Shown here: piece after piece, positions 29,568-39,500 of the stretch
Position numbering within the stretch: the stretch's first letter is position 1
Layout of the letters: each line of letters opens with the position of its first letter
NCBI GenBank assembly: GCA_016200585.1
Contig: JACQEN010000017.1
Span: 1 to 51,989, forward strand
Reading direction: 5' to 3'
From: Deltaproteobacteria bacterium
GTDB taxonomy: Bacteria; Desulfobacterota; Binatia; HRBIN30
DNA length: 51,989 nucleotides
Notes under the pieces: model-generated
Database searches by the model: none
Told to the model about the DNA's origin: nothing
The model's input: only the letters and a program-made list of their open reading frames with translations
Position numbers and translations under genes: made by a program

Positions 29568-30356
29568 ATGGAGTTGAGAGAAGTCATCGGCCGCCGCCGT
29601 TCGATCCGTTTCCTTTTGCCCTACAAGCCGGTGGAGCCCGAAAAGATTCAACGCATGCTCGAGGCGGCGCGCATTGCCTCGCACTGGGGCAACGTACAAA
29701 GCTTGCGCGCCCTGGTGGCCTTCCGCGACAGCGCGCCGAAGGAGACCCTCGACGCTCTGCAGGCGCCGATCGCCGGCTATCAGATCCGCCTGGCCCCGGT
29801 GGTCATCGTCTGGTACGTCGAGACCGCCGCCGTCGACGACCAGTCGAATCGCCTGCGCGAGCTTCTCAAGGCCGGCGCACTGGGCTTCGGCAAGGACAAG
29901 GAGCAAGCCCTCGAGACGCAACTCATTCCGATCTTCGAAGGCATTCGCGAGTCGCTCAAACAGCCCGGCCTCAACGAGATCGATTGCGGCCAGGGAATTG
30001 CCCAAGCGACTCTCGTTGCCTTCGAACAAGGTTTGGGGACCTGCTGTCTCGGCACGCCCTACGGCGAACAAATTCGAGTCGGTCTCGGCCTCCCGGAGAC
30101 CTGTCGCATCTTGTTGCTGCAGACGGTCGGCTATCCCGCCGAGAGTCCAGAGGCCGGCGGCCAGCGCCCGCGCTTGCCGTTCGACAAGATCTTTCAGATG
30201 AACCGCTACGACACACCGTTCCCGCGATCGCCGGCGGTCGTCGAGGAGCTCAAGGCGGACAAGATGCTGCAAGACCCGGCGCCGCTGCCCTGGCGTGAGG
30301 CCGAGCTCGAATACCTCAAAAACGCCCTCGGCATTAGGGGGCACGGGTTACTCTGA
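29568..30356 (+). CDS. Nitroreductase-family flavoprotein
   Basis: MELREVIGRRRSIRFLLPYKPVEPEKIQRMLEAARIASHWGNVQSLRALV; GQGIAQATLVAFEQGLGTCCLG. Confidence 0.85.
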   Translation: MELREVIGRRRSIRFLLPYKPVEPEKIQRMLEAARIASHWGNVQSLRALVAFRDSAPKETLDALQAPIAGYQIRLAPVVIVWYVETAAVDDQSNRLRELLKAGALGFGKDKEQALETQLIPIFEGIRESLKQPGLNEIDCGQGIAQATLVAFEQGLGTCCLGTPYGEQIRVGLGLPETCRILLLQTVGYPAESPEAGGQRPRLPFDKIFQMNRYDTPFPRSPAVVEELKADKMLQDPAPLPWREAELEYLKNALGIRGHGLL

Positions 30357-30395
30357 TTCCTAACGTAGACGCAACGAAGCGAGGAGAACATCCAA

Positions 30396-31628
30396 ATGCG
30401 ACAAAATGCGCTCATCGCCGGCGTGGGCATGACCCACTTCGGCAAACACCTGGAGATCGGCTTCAAGGCTATCGGCGCGGAAGCGGTGCAACGCGCTGTG
30501 GAAGATGCGGGCATCCGCCTGCAGGACATCGAGGTCGCCTACGTCGGCAATGCGGCGGCCGGGTTGGTCACCGGCCAGGAGTGCATTCGCGGACAGGTGA
30601 TTCTACGCTCGCTCGGAGTGGGTAAGATCCCGGTGGTCAACGTCGAGAACGCCTGCGCCAGCGGTTCGACCGCATTTCATCAGGCGGCGGCGATGGTCAC
30701 CGCCGGCGCCAACGACATCGTGCTCGCGCTTGGCGTCGAGAAGCTCTACAGCGAGGATCGCAAGAAGAGCTTCTCGGCGTTTTCCGGTGCGGTCGACGTC
30801 GAGTTCATGCAGGCCATCATGGAAAGCTTGCAAAAGAGTGCTGCCGCCAGCGGTGGCAGCGCCGGTGCGGCGGGAGCCGGTGAGAAGCGGTCGATGTTCA
30901 TGGACATCTATGCCGCCGTCGCGCGTGCTCACATGCAACGCTACGGCACGACGGTGGAGCAGTTTGCCATGGTGTCGGCGAAAAACTCGTTCCACGGCAG
31001 CCTCAACCCACGGGCGCAATTTCGTGAGGCACTCACCGTTGAACAAGTTCTCGCCGCACCGATGATCGCCGAGCCGCTGACACGGCCGATGTGCTCACCG
31101 ATCGGCGACGGCGCTGCTGCCGCCATCTTGGTGAGCCCGGCCAAGGCGCGCCAGCTCGGTATCAACAAACCGGTTCGCGTCGTCTCGACCGTCCTCGTCT
31201 CCGGTTGGGATCACGCTCCCGACGAAGACGGCGCCGGCGAAGTGAGCTCGCGACAAGCCTACGAGGAAGCCGGCGTCGGGCCGAGTGACATCCACGTCGT
31301 AGAGCTGCACGACGCGTCGGCACCCGGTGAAATTCTGGCATACGAATATCTCGGGCTCTGTCCCAAGGGTGGAGGCGGACGCCTGGTGCAGGACGGCGTT
31401 ACCAAGCTGGGCGGCCGTCAACCGGTGAACACCTCCGGCGGGTTGCTGCGCAAGGGTCACCCGGTCGGCGCCACCGGTGTGGCACAGATCGTCGAGCTCA
31501 CGGAACAATTGCAAGAACGTTCCGGATCTCGCCAGGTACAGGGCGCGAAGCTGGGCCTGGCGCAGAACGGCGGCGGCAACATCGGCATCGACGTTGCCGC
31601 AATGTGCGTTTCCATTCTTCAGGCCTGA
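30396..31628 (+). CDS. Thiolase-family / lipid-transfer (SCP-x-like) acyltransferase
   Basis: NALIAGVGMTHFGKH, VVNVENACASGSTAFHQAAAMV, GGLLRKGHPVGATGVAQIVELTEQL, LAQNGGGNIGIDVAA. Confidence 0.92.
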   Translation: MRQNALIAGVGMTHFGKHLEIGFKAIGAEAVQRAVEDAGIRLQDIEVAYVGNAAAGLVTGQECIRGQVILRSLGVGKIPVVNVENACASGSTAFHQAAAMVTAGANDIVLALGVEKLYSEDRKKSFSAFSGAVDVEFMQAIMESLQKSAAASGGSAGAAGAGEKRSMFMDIYAAVARAHMQRYGTTVEQFAMVSAKNSFHGSLNPRAQFREALTVEQVLAAPMIAEPLTRPMCSPIGDGAAAAILVSPAKARQLGINKPVRVVSTVLVSGWDHAPDEDGAGEVSSRQAYEEAGVGPSDIHVVELHDASAPGEILAYEYLGLCPKGGGGRLVQDGVTKLGGRQPVNTSGGLLRKGHPVGATGVAQIVELTEQLQERSGSRQVQGAKLGLAQNGGGNIGIDVAAMCVSILQA

Positions 31629-31674
31629 CGGCGCGGGCAAAATGCTTCGAACTGATTGCAACGCACTGCAGGAC

Positions 31675-31713
31675 CTCACCCCTTGTTCCCCTCTCCGACT
31701 GTGCGGCGAGGGG
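31675..31713. repeat. Intergenic palindromic repeat of the CTCACCCCTTGTTCCCCTCTCCG type
   Basis: CCCCTCTCCG (31688-31697) / CGGCGAGGGG (31704-31713), 10-bp stem with one mismatch, preceded by CTCACCCCTTGTT. Confidence 0.6.
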
Positions 31714-31748
31714 CCGGAAACCTGCGCTACCAATCCGGTGAATCAAGC

Positions 31749-33383
31749 ATGAGGCAGACCATGCGCCAGCCGAGCCCGATGATTCTGGCCGATCTGATTC
31801 GCGACAAGGCCACGAGCCGGCCGGATTTCAAGGTTCTGACGTTCGAGCATCTAACGTTGGATGACGAGGCCACGCCCGACGAGGTGCGTACCTACGCCGA
31901 CCTCTCCGCCAACGCCGATCGTATCGCCGCGGCGCTGATCGCTTACGGCATGCGGCGCGGCGACCGCTTCGGCCTGATGATGCGCAATCATCCCGAGTAC
32001 GTCGAAACCATGATTGCCGCTTCGATCACGGGGTGTGTCATGGTGCCGCTCGATCCACGCACGCGCGGCGAGAAGCTTGCCTTCATGCTGCGCAATGCCA
32101 GCTGCCGCGGCATCGTTTGCGCCGACTATTGCCTCGGCTACGTCGTGCCGGTGCGCCAGCAATGCCCGGATCTGCGTTGGACGCTGGCTCTCGAGACGGG
32201 CGAGGGCGTGCCGACAGAGACCGTTGCTTCGACGCCGGCGACCGATTCATTGCGCGCCGTGTTGGCGCGCCCTGCGGCGGCGATGGACATCCGCTTGGAG
32301 TCGGGGGCCGACCCGCTGCAGATCGTCTACACGTCGGGGACCACCGGCGACCCCAAAGGCGTGGTCTTTCCCAACGAGCGCTTCGGCGCCATGGCGATGC
32401 TGGGCGTGCTGGCCGGCTACCAATCCGGAGACCGTCCGTACACCGGTCTATCGTTGACGCACGGCAACGCCCAAGCGGTGACTCTCGCGCCCTCGTTGAT
32501 GATGGAGCTGGGCGCGGTGTTCAGCCGCAAGTTTACCAAGTCGCGTTTGTGGGACGTATGTCGGCGTCACGGCTGCACCGTGTTCTCGCTCCTCGGCGGC
32601 ATGGCCACGGCGATCTACAGCGAGCCGCGGCGTCCGAACGATGCCGACAACCCGGTGCGCTTCGTCACCAGCGCCGGAATGCCGGCCGGCATCTGGGAGG
32701 CCTTCGAGAAGCGTTTCGATGTGCGCATCCTCGAATGGTACGCAGCGGTGGAAGGCGGAATGGCGATGAAGCCGATTGGCGAGGGGCCGATCGGTTCTTT
32801 CGGCAAACCGGTTGTGGGCATGGAAATGAAAATCCTCGACGACAACGACCACGAATGCCCGCCCGGAGTCATGGGCGAGGTCTGTTCGCGCCCGTTCGGC
32901 GCCAAGGCCAGCGTCGAGTACTACGGCAACGAGAAGGCTTCGGCCGAAAAGACGCGCGGCGGGTGGCTGCGTAGCGGCGACATCGGACACACCGACGAGA
33001 ACGGTTGGTTCTTCTTCGACTTCCGCAAGGGCGGTGGGATTCGTCACAACGGCGATTTCATCAATCCGGGTTTCGTCGAAAAGGCCATCGCCGAAGATCC
33101 TGCCGTCAGCGACGTGTTCGTCTACGGCGTACCTGCAGCCTCGGGGGCGCCGGGAGAAAAGGATGTCGTGGCGGCGGTGGTGCCGGTCGATCGGACCGGG
33201 TTCAAGCCCGCGGCATTGTTCGCTGCGTGCCGCAAATCGCTGGAGCCGAACTTCGTCCCTTCGTACATCCAAGTTGTCGACGAGATTCCGAAAACCGCCT
33301 CCGAGAAGCCGCAGGAGCGCTTTCTCTACGAAGCCTTTGCTCCCGATGCTGCGGGTGTGTTCCGAGACACGGGTGCTGCATGA
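31749..33383 (+). CDS. AMP-binding acyl-CoA synthetase/ligase
   Basis: LQIVYTSGTTGDPKGVVF, GGWLRSGDIGHTDENGWFFFDFRKGGGIRHNGDFINPGFVE, KTASEKPQERFL. Start could also be 31761. Confidence 0.95.
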   Translation: MRQTMRQPSPMILADLIRDKATSRPDFKVLTFEHLTLDDEATPDEVRTYADLSANADRIAAALIAYGMRRGDRFGLMMRNHPEYVETMIAASITGCVMVPLDPRTRGEKLAFMLRNASCRGIVCADYCLGYVVPVRQQCPDLRWTLALETGEGVPTETVASTPATDSLRAVLARPAAAMDIRLESGADPLQIVYTSGTTGDPKGVVFPNERFGAMAMLGVLAGYQSGDRPYTGLSLTHGNAQAVTLAPSLMMELGAVFSRKFTKSRLWDVCRRHGCTVFSLLGGMATAIYSEPRRPNDADNPVRFVTSAGMPAGIWEAFEKRFDVRILEWYAAVEGGMAMKPIGEGPIGSFGKPVVGMEMKILDDNDHECPPGVMGEVCSRPFGAKASVEYYGNEKASAEKTRGGWLRSGDIGHTDENGWFFFDFRKGGGIRHNGDFINPGFVEKAIAEDPAVSDVFVYGVPAASGAPGEKDVVAAVVPVDRTGFKPAALFAACRKSLEPNFVPSYIQVVDEIPKTASEKPQERFLYEAFAPDAAGVFRDTGAA

Positions 33384-34123
33384 GATCCTCGCGTCGCGGA
33401 TCGAGGCCGAGCAAGCGGCGGGTTCGCGCACGGCGCAAGAGCCCCGACCGCCGGAGCGTCTCCTTGCTCGCGTACAGCGAAGGTGGCGTTCCGGGAAAGC
33501 CGGCGGAGCCGCTGCGCAAGCGCGAGCGTAACGCGCTACGCAATCGCAACGCCATCCTGTCGGCAGCCCGCGAGGTCTTCAGCGAGCTCGGGTACGGCGC
33601 TGCCACCATTCGCGACATCATCCGGCGCACTCAGTTGGCGGCCGGAACGTTCTACAACTATTTCCCCGACAAGGAATCGGTCCTGCAGGCGATCATGGAA
33701 GAGTTCACGCAGCGCATGCGAGCTCGGGTCCACGCGACACGGATGGAGGCGCGCACGACGGAAGAGCTGCTGCGATCGTCGTTCCTGACCTGCTTCCGTC
33801 TCTATGCCGAAGAGCAGACGCTCGTCGAGATGATGGCGCGCAACGCCGGCGAGATGACCTTGCTGGGGGCCGGCGCCATCCTCGAGCCAGCGGTTGAAGA
33901 GCTGATCGCCGATTTGCGCGCCAAAGAAAAGGAAGGTGTACTGCCGCCGATCGACATCGAACGATTGGCGCGGGCGGCGGTGGCTTTGGCTGCAGAGCTG
34001 GGAGTGCACATGCTCGATCGCAAGCCGTTCGACATCGAAGGGACGACCGAGTTCGTTACGCAGCTCATGCTCGGCGGCATGGAGCGCTTGACGGGCAAGT
34101 CGCTGGCGGATGACAACGGTTGA
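33380..34123 (+). CDS. TetR-family transcriptional regulator
   Basis: RNAILSAAREVFSELGYGAATIRDIIRRTQLAAGTFYNYFPDKESVLQAIMEEF; ATGA overlap with the ligase stop. Confidence 0.92.
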   Translation: MRSSRRGSRPSKRRVRARRKSPDRRSVSLLAYSEGGVPGKPAEPLRKRERNALRNRNAILSAAREVFSELGYGAATIRDIIRRTQLAAGTFYNYFPDKESVLQAIMEEFTQRMRARVHATRMEARTTEELLRSSFLTCFRLYAEEQTLVEMMARNAGEMTLLGAGAILEPAVEELIADLRAKEKEGVLPPIDIERLARAAVALAAELGVHMLDRKPFDIEGTTEFVTQLMLGGMERLTGKSLADDNG

Positions 34124-34163
34124 ACCAGATTCAAGCTCACGGTGACAATGAAACGACCACAGT

Positions 34164-34243
34164 GAATCCCCCTGCGGTCCCCCTTTGGAAAAGGGGGACG
34201 GACATTATCCCCCCCTTTTTCAAAGGGGGGCTAGGGGGGATTC
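34164..34243. repeat. Composite palindromic repeat, likely also bidirectional terminator
   Basis: Outer arms GAATCCCCCT (34164-34173) / AGGGGGGATTC (34233-34243) enclosing two hairpins (TCCCCCTTTGGAAAAGGGGGA and CCCCCCCTTTTTCAAAGGGGGG). Confidence 0.8.
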
Positions 34244-35925
34244 TGGATGCAGGCGTTGCCGACTTTCTGAACAAACTTTCGACTCTGGCCTCTAACCCGG
34301 ACCAGCCCGGCCACCGCCAACACGAACGCCGCCGGCGGAAACCAATCGCCCCAGGCCAGTAACAAGGTCTGCCGATGGTCTGCCGGAGCGACACTGGCGA
34401 TCAAAGCGGTGCGCTCGCCGACATCCGCCAGCGCGGCGATGTCACCGGTCGCATCGATGATTGCGGAGATTCCCGTGTTGGTGGCGCGCACCTGGGGTCG
34501 CCGTGTTTCCAGCGTGCGGAACGCCGAGACGACCAGATGCAAGCGCGGGCCGCCGCCGGACGCGAACCAGGAGTCGTTGGAGATCGTCACGATCATCTCG
34601 GCCCCGTGGCGCACAGCGTCGATAGTCAGGCGCGGATCGACGGCGTCGTAGCAGATCAACGGCGCAACCTTGAGCGTGCGACCTTCGTTGAGCCGCAGCA
34701 CCACGACGTCGGGAGCGGCACCGGGTTTCCATGTCCCCAACCACGGTAGCCGGCGGCGCACCGGTTCGATATCGAGCCACGCCGGTACGCGTTCGGTGAG
34801 CGGGAATAGCGATGCCTTGCGATAGGTTTCGAACGACAGCTGGCGGTTGTCGTCGCGCTGCAGGAAGAATGCGGCGTTGAACTCGCGTTCGTTCTCGACG
34901 TCGTAGGCGCCGAAGATCAGCGGCAGGTTGTGATCGGCGGCAAAGGCAGCGATCTCGCGGTCGAAGGCCGCACCGTCCTCGCTTTTCGGTGAACCGAAGG
35001 TCGTAGGATAGACGGTTTCGGGCCAGACGGCGAAATCAACGGCAGTGCGTTCCAGCGCCGCTGCCGTCAGTTTGAAGTGCGCGTCGAGAATCGTGCGCAC
35101 GGCGTCGAAGGTGCCGAGCTGCGCCGCCAGTCGTTCGTAGCGGCTGATGTCGGCTTGGATGAGTGCCGCTGTTACCGGCTTCGCGTCCACCCCGTTGGTG
35201 AGCTGGGCGATACGAACCGCCCCGTAGATCGAGAGGACGGCAATGATTGAGGCAGGGATGATGAGCGGTGGTAAGAACCTCCTCCTTGCCAAGGAGGGGG
35301 TCAGGGGGTGGTCGCCACGCCGAAGCCGCATGAGCGCTTCGAGCACGCACTCGTTGGCCACGATCAAAACAAATGTCAGCCCGTGTGCTCCGACCAGGTC
35401 GGCGGCTTGGCGCAGCAGACGCGAGGCAAAGAATCCATGACCGATCGTGTCGCCGAACAGCTTGGGCCAGAGCCATTCGCACCCGACGTAGACGCAAGCC
35501 CCGATGACGATCTTCGGCCTCCACGACGGTGCGCTGCAGCGCCCAATCCACCAGCGCAACAGCGCGAACATCCAAAGCTGCGGTTGCAGCAGCGGGGCCA
35601 GCAGCAGGACGATGCCGACGCAGAGAACCAGCGACGCGCCGGTGTAGTTCTGGATGGCGACGGCGAACCAACTGAAAACCGCGAGGGTGAATGCCTCGCA
35701 CATGAGAACGCCGGCGATTAGGGCAGCGCGCCACGACGGAGCTCGGTCGAGAGTCCATAGCCACGGCACGAAACCGATCCACCCCAAAGCGAACCACGGC
35801 CACTCGACGCGCGCGTAGAAGCGGAACGCGATGGCGCTTGCGAAGATGGCGGTGCAGGTCAGCAGGAATTGGATTCCCGAGCCGCGGCGGGGTGACGCAG
35901 AGCGACTGGATTCCAATGTCCGCAC
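34231..35925 (-). CDS. lnt: Apolipoprotein N-acyltransferase
   Basis: Multiple TM segments then nitrilase domain: DFAVWPETVYPT, LIFGAYDVENEREFNAAFF, KVAPLICYDAVDP, VTISNDSWF, LETRRPQVRATNTGISAIID. Confidence 0.9.
   Translation of the reverse strand: MRTLESSRSASPRRGSGIQFLLTCTAIFASAIAFRFYARVEWPWFALGWIGFVPWLWTLDRAPSWRAALIAGVLMCEAFTLAVFSWFAVAIQNYTGASLVLCVGIVLLLAPLLQPQLWMFALLRWWIGRCSAPSWRPKIVIGACVYVGCEWLWPKLFGDTIGHGFFASRLLRQAADLVGAHGLTFVLIVANECVLEALMRLRRGDHPLTPSLARRRFLPPLIIPASIIAVLSIYGAVRIAQLTNGVDAKPVTAALIQADISRYERLAAQLGTFDAVRTILDAHFKLTAAALERTAVDFAVWPETVYPTTFGSPKSEDGAAFDREIAAFAADHNLPLIFGAYDVENEREFNAAFFLQRDDNRQLSFETYRKASLFPLTERVPAWLDIEPVRRRLPWLGTWKPGAAPDVVVLRLNEGRTLKVAPLICYDAVDPRLTIDAVRHGAEMIVTISNDSWFASGGGPRLHLVVSAFRTLETRRPQVRATNTGISAIIDATGDIAALADVGERTALIASVAPADHRQTLLLAWGDWFPPAAFVLAVAGLVRVRGQSRKFVQKVGNACIQNPP
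35277..35301. repeat. Palindromic repeat inserted in frame within lnt
   Basis: ACCTCCTCCTTG-C-CAAGGAGGGGGT, 12-nt arms with one mismatch, followed by cagggggtggt. Confidence 0.75.
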
Positions 35926-35994
35926 CTCTTCGATCGAGCTCGTTCACGTTGGCGCGGAAGCTCTACGTGTTCCGCGCTCGCGTGTGCGATTCGT

Positions 35995-36429
35995 CTAGTC
36001 GACAGGCTCGAGAACCACTACCGGTATGCGCCGCTGCGTGCGGCTCTGATACTCTGCATAGTCTGCCTGACGGCGTACGACTTCTTTCCATAGGCGCTCG
36101 CGTTCCGGACCTTCGGCCTCGCGGGCGCGGACCGTGATGGTGGAGCTGCCGATGACGGCTTGCGCTTGCGGGTTGGCTTGCAAGTTGAGCCACCAAGCCG
36201 GATGGCGCGGCTCTCCGAGGTAGGAGGCGATGACGACGAAATTCTTGCCGTCCGGCACGTACATCAGTGCCTTGGTGCGCTCGTCGCCGCTGCGCCGCCC
36301 GCGCGTCGTCAGCAACAGCACCGGCAGGTTCATGAGCTTGCCGCCGATGCGCCCGCCGCTCCAGCGATAGAGAGCAGGGTGGACCTTCCAGAACAGTTGA
36401 ACCAGGGCGTTCTTCTTGGCTGCAGCCAT
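35995..36429 (-). CDS. DDN/DUF385-type nitroreductase (deazaflavin F420-dependent family)
   Basis: LPVLLLTTRGRRSGDERTKALMYVPDGKNFVVIASYLGEPRHPAWWLNLQANPQAQAVIG. Confidence 0.88.
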   Translation of the reverse strand: MAAAKKNALVQLFWKVHPALYRWSGGRIGGKLMNLPVLLLTTRGRRSGDERTKALMYVPDGKNFVVIASYLGEPRHPAWWLNLQANPQAQAVIGSSTITVRAREAEGPERERLWKEVVRRQADYAEYQSRTQRRIPVVVLEPVD

Positions 36430-36551
36430 AGGCCCCGGTTACACCGGGTTGCCTGGGATTGGCAACTCGCCAAGGGGATTGCGATGGGCGGCCTTGGCTG
36501 CAGATGTAATTCGGAGGATCATCGATGGCGAATCGTCCATCCCATCCGGCC

Positions 36552-39500
36552 CTATTCCAAGTAGCCCAATGCTCGCATTCGTTCTTTCACGCCTTCGTCT
36601 TCCACCGGTACGCGCTTGGCGTCGCTGGGTCGCGACGGCAATGTTGCCTGCCAGTGCTCGACTGCAGACAGAAGTCGGGTGACGACGTCGGGGTGATCCG
36701 CGGCGACATCGTTGTGCTCTCCAGGGTCGGCATCGAGGTCGAAGAGCTGTCGCCGAGCAACGGCATCCGCGGAGCTGATCAATTTCCATTTTCCGTCATG
36801 AACACTTCGCAGATTCGGTCGCGGCGGATGGAGCTCGGAGTAGACCGGACGTTCGCCTTGTGACGGTTCACCGCGCAGCAGGGGAACCAAACTGCGACCC
36901 TGACCGCTGCTGCCGGCATTGAGCCGCGCCAATTGTGACAGCGTCGGATAGACGTCGACGAGGTTGACGGCGGCGTCGACGCGTTTGCCGCGTGCCAGTG
37001 CCGCCGGCCAACGCACGATCAGGGGAATGTGGACGAGCTCCTCGTACAGCGTATGGGCGTGGCCCCAGCTGCCGTGATCGCCGAGCTCTTCACCGTGATC
37101 GGCGGTGACGATCAGCAGCACGTTGTCGTCAAGCAGTCCGATTTCTTCCCCCAGCTGGCGAAAGTGATCGTCGAAAAAACTGGTATCGGCGAGATACAAG
37201 GCGCGCCCGTGGCTCCGCGTGGCGGGATCGGGGTGAGCCAACCTGCGACGTAGCTCGGCAACCGGCGCCGCGACGGGAAACTGCCTGCGCCAGCGATCGT
37301 AATCGGGCGCGTAGCGGCTCAGCCAAGGTTGTCGGGGCTCGTAGGGATCGTGTGGATCGAAGTAGTGGATCCACAGGAAGACCGGCCGTTGCTTCCAGGC
37401 GGTTTTCCAGTCGCTGCCGAAGGTGCTTTCGAGCTGCGCTTCGACCTCGCGATTTACCGCGGGCGCGGGCTTGAAGTCCGGCGCGCTGTAGTGATCGAAG
37501 CCCTGCGCGAAGCCGAGTGCGGCGGCCAGGTGCAAGTTCGACGGCACGCCGATCGTCGTATAACCGGCGGCTTGGAAGGTCTCGGCGAGTGTGGTCAGCG
37601 AGTCGGCGAGCACATCCTGGTTGACGATCTGACCTTCACGAGCGACGCCTGTAACGATGCCGTGTACACTCGGCATGAGGCCGGTGAACAACGAAGCCAT
37701 CGAAGGCGCCGTCCACGAGCTCGGCGCGTAGGCGTGATCGAAGCGTATCCCGTCTGCCGCCAGCTGCTGCACGAACGGCGTCGAGGGCAGCTCCGAGGCA
37801 CTGTCCGACACGGCGTCGGCGCGCAGCGTATCGACGGTGACCAACACCACGGAGGATGGAGTGGGCCAATCGGCATGCGTCTGCTTGTTCAGTGGCGGCG
37901 CGAGTCGCGAACGTAAGGCGGCCAGGCGTTGCCGCGCCTGTTGGCTGGCGTCGCCGTCGGGCGCAAGCTTGAGAATGGCTTCGAACTGCGCCGCAGCGGC
38001 GGCAGGCTGCCCGCTTTCTTCGAGCAGCTCGCCGTAGTTGCTGCGCGCGTTGATGTACTCGGGTCGGCTTTCGACGGCTCGCCGCATCAGCTCCAGAGCG
38101 GCGGTCGTTTCACCCTGGTTGTTGCGCAGAAGTGCAAGGTTGTTGAGCAGACGTGCGTCGCTCGGATAGATGCTCAGCATCGCTTCGTAGATCGCCGCAG
38201 CCTGAGCCGCGTCGCCTTGGTCCATCTCGAAGGCGGCATAGGCGCTGGCGATGCGCAGATCATTCGGCCGATCGGCAATGGCGCGCTGGTACTGTTGCTT
38301 CGCCGGCTCGACGTCGCCGCGGTCACGAAAGATTTCAGCGGCGTTGAAGTAGATGTCGGCGTAGCCGCTTGCGTCGTTCAACAGAGGCTGCAAGAGCTTC
38401 AGAGCGTCATCGGCGCGTCCGGTGATGCGATAGAGATAGGCCAGGTTGTTCAGCGCTGCGGCACGCCCGGAGCGGGCCTCGTGGGTGATGCGTTCTTGCA
38501 GCTCGATGGCGGCTTCGGGATGACCATTGACGACGTGCCATAGTGCTTGCGACGACAGCACGGAGTAGTTTTTCGGGTCGAGCGCTGCGGCGCGTTCGAT
38601 GGCTTGCGAAGCCTCGTGCAGATTCTTCTTTCCCAGATGGTACGTGGCAAGATTGCCCCATAGCAGGGTTGCCGTCGGGCTTTGCTTGAGCGTCGTCGTG
38701 AGGAATGTCAGCTCGTCGCTCCATTGGCGATTGCGCCGGACGCTCACCAGCAGTGCCGTCAGAACGACGGCGGCAAAAACTCCGGCGGCGGCGAAGCGCA
38801 GGCTTTTCTGGCTGGTCATTCTTGACCATCCTGCGACTGCGACCAGACCGATCAGCGCCACGAACGGGAACGACGGGAAGTAGCAAAAGCGCTCGGCCAT
38901 GACGTTTCCCATATCCGCCGGAGCGGCCAGGCGAGTGAAATTGGCAATCGGGGCGAACGCTGAAATCAACAAGAGCGTGGCGAGCCAAACCCGTCGATCC
39001 CGCCGCCCGGCCGACATGACCAGGGCGGCGAGGCCGCCGAGAAACGCGACGCCGAGCCAAAGCCGCGGGTCGAGCGCGCCGGTGACGTAGGGATTCTGTA
39101 CGTAGGCGCTGAGAGCGATCGGCGCTGCCAGCCATGCAAGGTAACGCAGTAGCAGCGCCGGAAGGCTCAGCGTGACCATCGTCAGCGAATAGCCGGGCAG
39201 GGTTCCCGGAAGCGGCACATGGATGACCCACAATCGCCAGATCCCGTAGAGGGCGACCAGTGCGATGTGCGGCGCGAGACGTACGGCGACCGCTTTCCCA
39301 TCGCGCGTTCCGCTGTACCAGTGAACGGCAGCCAACCAAGCCAGCGCGACCACGCCCATCTCCTTTGCCAGGAGCGCCGCCGCAAACGCCAGCAGACCGC
39401 ACCAGCGCCGCCATCGTGCTTCGAATCCGGATCGCCGGCTGGCAGAAAGATCGAGCGCGACGGCGACGACCGCAAACAGAAACGCCAGCAAATCGGTGCG

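Noticed and set aside
28839-30344. 501-aa minus-strand ORF
   Set aside because: Antisense to the ACAD and nitroreductase genes.
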